Positions 21,944 through 30,400 of a stretch of 30,602 nt of DNA are shown piece after piece; position 1 is the first letter of the stretch, and each line of letters starts with the position of its first letter. A program made the position numbers and the translations under genes. The stretch is taken from assembly GCA_036514535.1 (NCBI GenBank), contig DATBWZ010000038.1, forward strand, positions 1-30,602. Direction: 5' to 3'. The notes beneath the pieces are model-generated. The model did not search any database. It saw only the letters and a program-made list of their open reading frames with translations, and was not told the origin of the DNA. Source of the stretch: DATBWZ01 sp036514535. GTDB lineage: Bacteria; JAMCPX01; DATBWZ01.

Positions 21944-22705
21944 GTGATCCCAAGTTTAAACAAAGAAGAAGTTTTCACGCTGGCGTCGGAAAAGAGGGAT
22001 TCACCCCCCATTATACTGATACATGGCGCATCCTCGTGCCACGAGACATGGATTGAGCAGTGGCATTTCTTAAGAAATACCAACCATGTTATAATCCCTG
22101 ATCTTCCCGGGCACAACAATTCCTGCGGGGAAGGGTTCAACAGAATTGAATCTTACGCAGAGGCAGTGCATGAACTCATTAAAAAACTATCCATTGGGAA
22201 ATTTGTCCTCGCAGGCCATTCCATGGGCGGCGCCATCGCACAACTATTTGCACTCACACATCCGCAAATGTTGAAAGGGCTTATTCTCGTATCAACAGGA
22301 GCAAGACTCAGGGTTGCACAGAGCATATTCAAAGCGATTGACGAAAATTTTTCGTCCTTTGCAGAGCTTTCCGCTAACTTTTCGGTATTCCCTGCAGCGG
22401 ATGAAAGAATTAAAAAAAGAATCGTAGAGTTGATACAGAAGTGCAAACCGGCGGTAGCAAGAAAGGACTTTGAAGCATGCGACAATTTTGATATAATGGA
22501 TCGGGTTTCCGGTATCAAAAGCCCAACACTTATTATATGCGGGGACATGGACATGGTAACGCCACTCAAGTACTCACAATACCTGCATGGGAAAATTGAG
22601 AATGCCTCCCTTGAAATAATCAAGGATGCCGGGCACATTGTGATGCTCGAAAAGCCCGGAGAGGTAAACAGGGCTATTGCAAATTTTCTTAAAAACATCG
22701 GCTGA
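21944..22705 (+). CDS. Alpha/beta-fold hydrolase
   Basis: Serine hydrolase of 253 residues. LIHGASSCHETW (residues 25-36) forms the oxyanion-hole region; nucleophile S93 is in GHSMGG; the acid is D201/D203 in CGDMDMVTP; the catalytic His is H231 in DAGHIVMLEKP. The start is GTG immediately after the upstream stop, with no ribosome-binding site, so re-initiation from the MBL gene is likely. It resembles the carboxylesterase/BioH/pimeloyl-type group, but the substrate is unknown. Confidence 0.88.
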   Translation: MIPSLNKEEVFTLASEKRDSPPIILIHGASSCHETWIEQWHFLRNTNHVIIPDLPGHNNSCGEGFNRIESYAEAVHELIKKLSIGKFVLAGHSMGGAIAQLFALTHPQMLKGLILVSTGARLRVAQSIFKAIDENFSSFAELSANFSVFPAADERIKKRIVELIQKCKPAVARKDFEACDNFDIMDRVSGIKSPTLIICGDMDMVTPLKYSQYLHGKIENASLEIIKDAGHIVMLEKPGEVNRAIANFLKNIG

Positions 22706-22711
22706 CTCACT

Positions 22712-22740
22712 TTGTAAAATCATTATTAAAATGTTATCAT
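22712..22740 (+). promoter_or_regulatory. Promoter of the glcD-glcF pair, one base before the ATG
   Basis: TTGTAA (22712-22717), 17 bases, TATCAT (22735-22740), then 7 bases to the ATG at 22748. The predicted start is base 22747. Confidence 0.55.
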
Positions 22741-22747
22741 TATAAAT

Positions 22748-24124
22748 ATGCTCCCAAAAACCGTCATTCATAGCATTGGCAATTTGATCGGGAAAGATAA
22801 GATCACCGCGGAAAAAGAGGATCTGGTGTGCTATTCATACGATGCAATGAATCAGTCCTTTATGCCCGACGCAGTTGTTTTTCCGGAAAATACGCAGGAT
22901 ATAGCAAAACTTCTTAAGTTGGCAAATGAACAGGGAATCCCGGTGGTGCCGCGAGGAGCAGGCTCAGGACAGACCGGAGGAGCCGTTCCAGCCCAGGGAG
23001 GCATTGTGCTCTCCTTTGAGGACATGCGGAAGATTATCAGGATTAACAGGGAAAACCTATCTGCCATTGTTGAACCAGGAGTAATTACCGGTGAATTGCA
23101 TAAAGCAGTGGAATCTCTTGGCCTCTTTTATCCGCCGGATCCTGCAAGCCTTGACTTCTGCACAATAGGCGGAAATGTTGCTGAGAATGCAGGCGGCGTG
23201 CGGGCTGTAAAGTACGGGGTAACCAGGGACTATGTCCTGGGGCTGGAGGTAGTCCTGCCCGATGGCAGAATAATAAATCCAGGGCATGAAACCGTTAAGG
23301 ATGTAGCGGGGTACGACCTCACTGGGCTATTTGTCGGCTCAGAGGGCACACTGGGCGCGATAACAAGGGTAATTCTAAAACTACTGCCCAAACCACGCAC
23401 AAAGATCACATTTTTAGCAGCCTTCAGAAGAGTTGTGGATTCTCTAAATACAGTAACAAAGATCTTCGGGCTCGGAATCCTTCCATCCGCCATTGAGTTT
23501 ATTGACAGGACATGCATAAAACTCGTAAAGGAGCATGCAAAAATCAGCGTACCTGATGAAACTGAGGCATTGCTACTGATAGAAGATGATGGCTCTGAGG
23601 AAGCAGTAAGATTCAGCGGGACAATCATTGAATCAGCCCTTAAAAACTGCGGGGCATCCAGCATTGAAAAAGCCGTAATGCCGGACAGGATACAGGAACT
23701 ATGGCGCGCCCGCAGGGCAATTTCGCCGTCCCTCGCCAAAATAAGCCGCCATAAATTAAATGAGGATGTCGTGGTACCGCGAAATCAGCTGTCCGCCTTG
23801 CTCAGCGCAACATATCCCATTGCTGAAAAGCACAGTCTGACCTGCGCAAACTTCGGACATGCAGGGGACGGCAATATCCATGTAAACATACTTTACAATG
23901 ACAAGAATGAAAAAGAACGGGCAATGCTGGCGGTTGAGGAGATAATGAAAAAAACAGTTGAACTCGGAGGAACAATCACCGGAGAACACGGCATCGGGCT
24001 TGCAAAAAAGCCCTTCATAAAGATTGAACTGTCAGACGCAGAATTAAGCATTCTCAGAAAGATAAAGGGTGTGTTTGATCCCAATAACATACTCAATCCG
24101 GGCAAGATCTTTCCAGAGGCATAA
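22748..24124 (+). CDS. glcD: FAD-linked oxidase, glycolate/D-lactate dehydrogenase type (GlcD-like)
   Basis: Flavin subunit that oxidises a 2-hydroxy acid such as glycolate or D-lactate. FAD-binding PCMH domain at about residues 40-215, with PRGAGSGQTGGAVPAQGG (76-93) and EPGVITGELHKAVESLGLFY; C-terminal FAD-oxidase domain with NFGHAGDGNIHVNILY and TGEHGIGLAKK. Length 458 is normal for GlcD. The next gene, an iron-sulfur subunit starting at its stop codon (TAATG), completes the enzyme. The 2-hydroxy acid cannot be fixed by sequence. Confidence 0.92.
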   Translation: MLPKTVIHSIGNLIGKDKITAEKEDLVCYSYDAMNQSFMPDAVVFPENTQDIAKLLKLANEQGIPVVPRGAGSGQTGGAVPAQGGIVLSFEDMRKIIRINRENLSAIVEPGVITGELHKAVESLGLFYPPDPASLDFCTIGGNVAENAGGVRAVKYGVTRDYVLGLEVVLPDGRIINPGHETVKDVAGYDLTGLFVGSEGTLGAITRVILKLLPKPRTKITFLAAFRRVVDSLNTVTKIFGLGILPSAIEFIDRTCIKLVKEHAKISVPDETEALLLIEDDGSEEAVRFSGTIIESALKNCGASSIEKAVMPDRIQELWRARRAISPSLAKISRHKLNEDVVVPRNQLSALLSATYPIAEKHSLTCANFGHAGDGNIHVNILYNDKNEKERAMLAVEEIMKKTVELGGTITGEHGIGLAKKPFIKIELSDAELSILRKIKGVFDPNNILNPGKIFPEA

Positions 24125-25311
24125 TGAACATCTATAAACTTGCATCGGAAGAAATACTGAAATGCGTCAAATGCGGAGCCTGCAGAAACGCATGCCCTGT
24201 TGTCCGCGAGGTGAACAGGGAGCACGGCATGGCAAGGGGCAAGATTGCATTGTCAGACATGGTGCTATCCGGAGGAACGGCGATCAGCGATCGCATAAGG
24301 GTGCCCATTGAACAATGCCTCCTGTGCAGATCATGCATTGATGCCTGCGCCAACAGCGTGAATACGGATAGCATAATGATTGTCATGAGGGAACTGATTG
24401 CAAGGGAAAAATCACGACCATTGCATATCGCGCTTACTAATGGCATCTTAGCCTCCAGATTTTCAGGGGTGTTTTTCAAAATGCTCTCCTTCATGCAGCC
24501 ATTTGTGAGCCACTTTCTTCCTGTTAGATTTTATCCGCCTATCGCAAAAAATCCATTTATTGAGAACACAAACGAAATTACGGAAGGACATCTGGATAAA
24601 AGAATCCTTTACTACGCTGGTTGTCTGAATAACTTTATTTTTCCACAGATCTCAGCCGCTGCATTCAAAATTCTGAAAAATACAGGGAGCACTTTGATTG
24701 TGCCCAAAAAACAGGCATGCTGCGGGCTGCCGCATCTATCCCTCGGCGATATTGAGACAGCAAAAAACCTTGCCCTGAAAAATATCTCCGTCATGGAATC
24801 TTTTCGCCCTGACAGCATCGTTGTTTCCTGTGCGTCATGCGGTTCAATGCTGAAGAAATATTATCCGCTGATTTTCCGCGGAACACCCCATGAAGAGAGC
24901 GCTGTTGCTTTTTCCAGGATGGTTACGGACATAACCGAGATAATCACCGCCAGCCCGGATATGCCACTCCGTAAGAACAACGGGTATAAAACAATCACAT
25001 TCCATGACCCGTGTCATCTGAAAAGAGGCATGGGAATATTCAAACAGCCAAGAAATCTGCTAACCGGAGCGGGCTACGAATTGAGAGAGATGGAAGACTC
25101 GGATTCATGCTGCGGATTTGGGGGAACATTTTCGCTGAAATACCCGGAGATATCCATGGGCATCCTTTCAAGAAAGGTGTCAAACGCAGAATCAACAGGT
25201 GCAGATGTAATCGCCACATCATGTCCCGGATGCATCATGCAGATTATGGATGGGGTGAGAAGGAGCGGTTCAAAAATCAGGATAAAACACATTCTTGAAC
25301 TGATTGCCTGA
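24124..25311 (+). CDS. glcF: Glycolate oxidase-type iron-sulfur subunit (GlcF-like, heterodisulfide-reductase CCG domains)
   Basis: Electron-transfer partner of the preceding flavoprotein. Two 4Fe-4S motifs near the N-terminus: CVKCGACRNACP (about residues 15-26) and CLLCRSCIDACA (about 63-74). Two CCG domains follow: AGCLNNF...KKQACCGLPHL (about 165-203) and DPCHLKRG...DSCCGFGGTFS (about 297-334). Length 395. A one-base overlap with glcD implies coupled translation. A role in passing electrons to a quinone or another iron-sulfur protein is known for the family. Confidence 0.92.
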   Translation: MNIYKLASEEILKCVKCGACRNACPVVREVNREHGMARGKIALSDMVLSGGTAISDRIRVPIEQCLLCRSCIDACANSVNTDSIMIVMRELIAREKSRPLHIALTNGILASRFSGVFFKMLSFMQPFVSHFLPVRFYPPIAKNPFIENTNEITEGHLDKRILYYAGCLNNFIFPQISAAAFKILKNTGSTLIVPKKQACCGLPHLSLGDIETAKNLALKNISVMESFRPDSIVVSCASCGSMLKKYYPLIFRGTPHEESAVAFSRMVTDITEIITASPDMPLRKNNGYKTITFHDPCHLKRGMGIFKQPRNLLTGAGYELREMEDSDSCCGFGGTFSLKYPEISMGILSRKVSNAESTGADVIATSCPGCIMQIMDGVRRSGSKIRIKHILELIA

Positions 25312-25312
25312 C

Positions 25313-25331
25313 AGATTTCTAATCTTTTTTT
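25313..25331 (+). terminator. Weak candidate terminator after glcF
   Basis: AGATT (25313-25317), loop TCT, AATCT (25321-25325), followed by a run of T to 25331. The stem is short and AT-rich, so it is only a candidate. Confidence 0.3.
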
Positions 25332-25345
25332 CTTCCCGGATTTTT

Positions 25346-25543
25346 TTATGCGGGCTTTTCGGTTTTAGCCGTCTTCCTTTTTGGATGAAGAATCTTTCTC
25401 AATTTCCTCTGGGTACGCCGCAGTTTTTTCTTCTGCGCCATGAATTCCTTATCCGGTTTTGAATTCCGGCTTGTTTTTGCCTTCGCTCTTACATCTGTCT
25501 TCAACTTCTGAATGTCCGTTTTCAGTTTCTCCACATCAATCAT
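25346..25543 (-). CDS. Small lysine-rich coiled-coil protein
   Basis: A 65-residue very basic protein. The first half is a heptad-like helix (VEKLKTDIQKLKTDVRAK), the second a Lys/Arg-rich segment (KKKLRRTQRKLRKILHPKRK). A strong AGGAGG sits 5-6 bases before the ATG at 25541-25543, supporting real translation. It lies 57 bases downstream of the TRAP-type binding protein gene and may share its transcript. No domain is recognised; a nucleic-acid or membrane-surface binding role is only suggested by charge. Confidence 0.65.
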   Translation of the reverse strand: MIDVEKLKTDIQKLKTDVRAKAKTSRNSKPDKEFMAQKKKLRRTQRKLRKILHPKRKTAKTEKPA

Positions 25544-25600
25544 AAAACCTCCTGAATAAACTATATAATGTTATTAAATTTTTCAAAAGATTCAAGGAAA

Positions 25601-26704
25601 TTATTTACGGAATTTATTGAGTTCATTCAGTATTCTTTCAAGAAGTTCTTTTGAATATAACCTGTCTCCCAAATTCATCCACACTTCCCGCGCAACTTCC
25701 CTCATTTTTTCCACATCCTCAGGAGACAGTTGCACAGACTGCATCCCCCTTTTTTCAAAGACCATTAAACTTTTCTTCTCAAATTCCCTTAGTTCCCTTT
25801 TCCACTCCGGCTCCAATTTTTTTGTCAAATCAATGGCTAACCTCACAATATCCCTGCCAAACCCACCAGGATACCTGCTGGAAATACTTTCTATCTGCGC
25901 TTTATCGTAAAGCACTGCAGCAACGGAGTAGAACAATGGCTGAGCAATGTAGAAATTTGTCTCGGTGTATGCCTGCGTGCCAAGCTGCCAGGTAGGCGGT
26001 GCAATATTTGCATTGATGATGCCAGTCTGAAATGCCATCACCGATTCCTGGAGGCTTATATTTACCGGGTTAATTCCAAGCAAATTCAATGTTTCGGCCT
26101 CTATTGTTCCGAACCAGGTCAACATTTTTTGCTTTTTCATGTCGTCAATTTTCTCTATTCTTTTTTTTGAAAACATATAAAAAAAACCGCTGTCAATCAA
26201 TCCTGTTATGTAATATCCGCGTTTTTCAAACATTGCTTCAATATCCGGCCGGAATTTTGATAATATATAGTCCACTTCCTCATAATTGTTAAAGAGCATG
26301 GGAAGGACAAATATACCAGCCTCCGGCGCCGTTCCAAGAATACCGAGGGCGGTGCATCCGCAGCCCTGAAGCTGTCTCAGGCTCATCTTCCTGAGTACAT
26401 CCGTATCGTTGCCCATCACCCCACCCGGATAAATCTCAAATTTTATCCTACCCCTCATCTCAGCATTGAACATGGGCACCACCCTGTCATGTATATAGTT
26501 GATCCATGGTGTGCCTGGCGGCGCAAGTGTTCCAACTTTTAAAACAATGGGGGCTACCTCTTCAATCTTTAAATTATATTTTTGCAACAATGGATCTATG
26601 CTTGCTGAAAAAATTAACTGTGGAGCCAAATATAACATGAAAAAGATCAGAACCGCAAACCTCAAAATCGTCTCTTTTCTACCGGGCAGAACAACAATGC
26701 TCAT
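25601..26704 (-). CDS. TRAP transporter-type (DctP family) periplasmic solute-binding protein, orphan
   Basis: Extracytoplasmic binding protein of 367 residues. A signal peptide is visible: basic start, hydrophobic core around residues 14-31 and a likely cleavage near FSA-S (residue 34). The DctP fold blocks follow: VLKVGTLAPPGTPW, FEIYPGGVMGNDTDVLRKM, a central MKKQKMLTWFGTIEAETLNLLGINPVN, and the ligand-clamp region QESVMAFQTGIINANIAPP. No dctQ or dctM membrane gene is present beside it; instead it follows, with a 4-base overlap (ATGA), the beta-repeat membrane-anchored protein. The ligand is unknown. Confidence 0.85.
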   Translation of the reverse strand: MSIVVLPGRKETILRFAVLIFFMLYLAPQLIFSASIDPLLQKYNLKIEEVAPIVLKVGTLAPPGTPWINYIHDRVVPMFNAEMRGRIKFEIYPGGVMGNDTDVLRKMSLRQLQGCGCTALGILGTAPEAGIFVLPMLFNNYEEVDYILSKFRPDIEAMFEKRGYYITGLIDSGFFYMFSKKRIEKIDDMKKQKMLTWFGTIEAETLNLLGINPVNISLQESVMAFQTGIINANIAPPTWQLGTQAYTETNFYIAQPLFYSVAAVLYDKAQIESISSRYPGGFGRDIVRLAIDLTKKLEPEWKRELREFEKKSLMVFEKRGMQSVQLSPEDVEKMREVAREVWMNLGDRLYSKELLERILNELNKFRK

Positions 26705-27441
26705 GGTGATTTCTTCCGGACTATGTCCAACTGGTCAATTCCGATATCAATCTTATTCTCAAGCAGGCGCAGGCCTGGAATCTCACCCTCTATAGATGCT
26801 TTAGCATCTATAGAGGTTTTTATGGGAACGGTTACATTGTGATCCAACGGTATATCTGTTGAAATCGTTGTTCTGACCGGCACCCTGAATATTTCTTTAA
26901 TATGGACTTTCACCGGGGTGATCAGTTTTAATCTGAAGGTTTCATTAATGGGGACATCCTGCTCCACCGGAATCATCATGTTCAGCGGCAATTCTCCCTT
27001 TACCGGCACTGAAACCGAAACTCCCAATATCTTTGCCTGGACCACTGTGTCTATTGGCACAGAAGTATTAACCGGGATAGATGTCTTGAACCTTACCACA
27101 AGGTCAAGCGGCACAGGGGCGTCAATGTCTACGGGCACTGTGAGGTTCTGGTCAAATGGCAGAACAATATCCTGATTGAACAGCGCAGTTATAGGAAAAA
27201 TGCCCTTCACCGGCACGGTTATGTTCTCGTTAATCTCTGCGTGAACCGGCAGATAGCCTTCTAATTTCGCTTTGAACATCTGGTCCTTTATTGTAATCTG
27301 TAATTTGAGGATATCAATTGGAACATATATCAGGAACAAGTAGAGCAATGCCCCAAACACAAATATTCCGCTTATCGCGAATATTGCCAGGATAATGAAA
27401 AGCCTGCGATCAAACTTTATAGTAAAATGATATTCAGCCAC
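26701..27441 (-). CDS. Membrane-anchored beta-repeat protein of unknown function
   Basis: A 246-residue protein with one N-terminal membrane segment (about residues 14-38) and a long extracytoplasmic part made of alternating hydrophobic-polar strands. A loose motif recurs: ITVPVKGIFPI, LTVPVDIDAPVPL, VSVPVKGELPL, VTVPIKTSIDA and similar, with Pro-Val or Pro-Ile at the strand starts. I recognise no named domain. The start is GTG at 27439-27441, weakly supported. It lies 48 bases after the giant Ig-like gene and overlaps the TRAP-type binding protein start, so the three are likely one unit. Confidence 0.75.
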   Translation of the reverse strand: MAEYHFTIKFDRRLFIILAIFAISGIFVFGALLYLFLIYVPIDILKLQITIKDQMFKAKLEGYLPVHAEINENITVPVKGIFPITALFNQDIVLPFDQNLTVPVDIDAPVPLDLVVRFKTSIPVNTSVPIDTVVQAKILGVSVSVPVKGELPLNMMIPVEQDVPINETFRLKLITPVKVHIKEIFRVPVRTTISTDIPLDHNVTVPIKTSIDAKASIEGEIPGLRLLENKIDIGIDQLDIVRKKSP

Positions 27442-27452
27442 AAGATTTTATA

Positions 27453-27482
27453 ATCTTACCTGGTTCCACCCGCTCCTGTCAA
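27453..27482 (-). promoter_or_regulatory. Possible internal promoter before the beta-repeat gene
   Basis: Minus strand: TTGACA (27477-27482), 18 bases, TAAGAT (27453-27458), 11 bases before the GTG at 27441. It lies in the short gap after the giant gene's stop. The -10 is weak, so confidence is low. Confidence 0.3.
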
Positions 27483-27489
27483 GACCATT

Positions 27490-30400
27490 TTACTGCCTTA
27501 CAGGCACTGTTACAGCGCGAACATCCAAATTGCCAGCGCTTATTACTGCATTTGTACTTCCTAAGATAGGAAGATCAAGCTCAATCCCGGTTATATCATT
27601 GGGGTTGGTAAGTACTGCCACCATCCTGCCATCGCTTGTAAAGTCTATTCTCCCATTTATTGTCAGTGTTACGAACTCAGTGTCTGGTTCATCCTGCAGG
27701 TATGCTTCACCATTTGTGTCATTCACCGCATTCATCCATGCGTTCATGGTAAGTTCAATAATCGGACGCTGATCCGCATCAGCAGGCGCCGGGCTTCTTA
27801 TATTGCCCGTTGCCTTATCTGCCGGTCTTATAATTGCCCTGTCAGTGTCAATTGTCACAAGCAGAGAGAAATACATCTCCGTTCCAAGCAGCCAGTTGCC
27901 AACCCCCACCTCAAGGGGCATCCAGGAATTTGCATTATCATATCCCTGCACCGTTGCTAAGAGCGTCCCTGAGAGATAGGTGGTAAGATCTACTAATCCT
28001 AATGCTGTCAATACAGCGCTGTTCTCTGCAAAGGCAGGCTCTGCCGGCGCCGAGGTATCCCTCACACCATTGCCGTTGGTGTCTGAAAATCTGATCAGCG
28101 GTAATCCGAGCCCGATATCTGGATTATACGCGGACCCTATGAAGGGGATAACAATATCCTGACCGCCTGCTTGCTCATTGGATATGCCTTCATTGCCACC
28201 ACCGCCGGTATCATTAAGAATGTTTGTATTCAATGGCATATTATCAGATCCGCAGATCTCCCCTGCATCACAAAGAGTATTTGCTCCCCCTACGAGCCGT
28301 AACTCATACTCCGTTCCTACTATCCATGGATTATTCGGTATAAATGTTACGCTCTTGTATCCAAGAATCCTGCTCCCTACTACATCAATACCTGAAACTT
28401 TCTCCTTTACCACAAAGGAGACTGCTGTCACTGTAACAGGGTTTACAGGCTTTGTGAAGTGCACCTCTATGTTCCTGTTTAAAGGCAACAGAAATTTTGA
28501 GAATTTGTAAATATCATGATCAATGTTATAGCACTCTCCTGCATCCCCTGGCGCAGTTCCGTTTGCGTTTATCAATACGCACGGAACTCCCACCGACATA
28601 CTGCTCACTATCATTGCATTGGGATTGCCCGAATTATTTACCTGCGTCGTGAATGTCCTTGTTATGCCCGCACCTAACGCATTCCCTGCAAGGTCCTCTA
28701 TGCCGGCATCCACATTTATCGTGTATACGGTATTCTGCAAAAGCATAGATGCTGGCTTGAATATCACGCTTGAGCCCTCCACTCTGATGCTTCCGGCTAC
28801 CGGAGTCGCTCCCTCTGTCAGCCTTATCTTCCCGGCAAGCGTTGATTCCTTTACCGGCTCGGAAAACACCACTGCCACCGACGCATTCACTGGTATGTTA
28901 TTCTCGGTATTCACAGGATAACTGGATGATACTACCGGAGCCGTGCTGTCCACCGGAAGGCTTGCATTTGCGCTCTCAAGCCTCAATGCAAGTGTAACTC
29001 CCGCCTTCTCTGCTCCAAGCACATCCAATTCGGTAACGCCGCTCAGATTTATCACCAAAGATGTTCCCTCCACTGTTACCTCGCCATACAGCCTTATATC
29101 CGCCAGATCCTGATTCAATATGGAATTTACCCTGCTGTCCGCTGCGGTTATTGCCACATCAAGGTCTATGTACACTGCTCCCGGCGCAGCCTTGTTATAA
29201 TCACGGTACGGATTCGCGCTTATGTATCCTGTCGCATCCGTTGCCACGGTCAGTGTCAGCTCTCCGGTGTTCAACAGCGTATTTATATTCCCGCCCAGAT
29301 TTATCCCCAGCGCGGTCGCCTTTATCACCTGCCCCTTGCGGATTAACAGCGGGATGCTTGTAAAATCTCCGCCGGGATTCATTACCTCAGCCTTCAATGT
29401 CCCCTTAAGATAGGTATTGTTTACCCCTATCAACCGGGAATTTATCTCTGCCGAGTTCACTGCCTCTCCTGCAAGTCCGGACACAGGCAGCAGGTTCGGA
29501 TCCCCGCCCACTGAATCTATGTCCGGAGACAATACTGTTGTTACATCTACGATTTTCGGTGTGCCGGCATTCGGATATACGCTTACCGGGCCAAACGGAG
29601 TCAGCTGTTCTCCGTTTAATCCTGCTATACCGTTTGTCAATTCTATACTATACTCTTCTCCGGCTACCAAATCTACTTCAGGGTCAAATATCAATCGGCT
29701 GCCCCTTACCATCAAAGTCCCACTTACCTGACTGCCATCAGATACTCGCGTGAATTTAAAACTGCTCCCGGCTACTACGCTTGACACATCAACCGGCTCG
29801 GAAATCAATATCCTTAATGTGGAAAAATCGTAAAAATTACTCCCTGACGGCTCCAGGCTAAGCACGGTAAGTCCGTCTCCAGCGCTCACCCTTATTCCCG
29901 CGGTTCTAAACGCTGAGACCACTCCGCCTGCCGGCAGATTTAATCCAACTCCGCCGGCTGTTACTCCATTCAATACTACTTCATATACCTTGTTCCCTTC
30001 CAACGGTATATCCGGATCAAATACTGCCCTCTTATTGTCCGCCGAGATACTCAATGCGCCGGCTACAGGACTCCCGCCAGTGCGCAGGATAAATCCCGCT
30101 GTAAGGCTCGCTCCGTCCACTGCTTCGGTAAAACTCACATATACATTTGTCCCGACGGATACATCCTTCTCCCCGTTATACGGATATACTCCCGATACTG
30201 TCGCTACGATGTCCCAGCTGTATGTTGCCGGCGCCGGCTGCACATTCCCAGCTATGTCTATTCCCCTTACTGAAAATGTGTGCTGTCCTTTCCCCAATCC
30301 GCTGTACACTGCAGGAATTACGCATGTGCCCCATGCTCCGCTGTCCATTGAACACTCGTATCCGCATATCGCTTCATCGCAGCCAAACTCAAATGTCGCA

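Noticed and set aside
25335..25354. CCCG/CGGG hairpin as a terminator between the convergent genes
   Set aside because: Four-base stem with a 12-base loop that contains the T run; not a normal intrinsic terminator.
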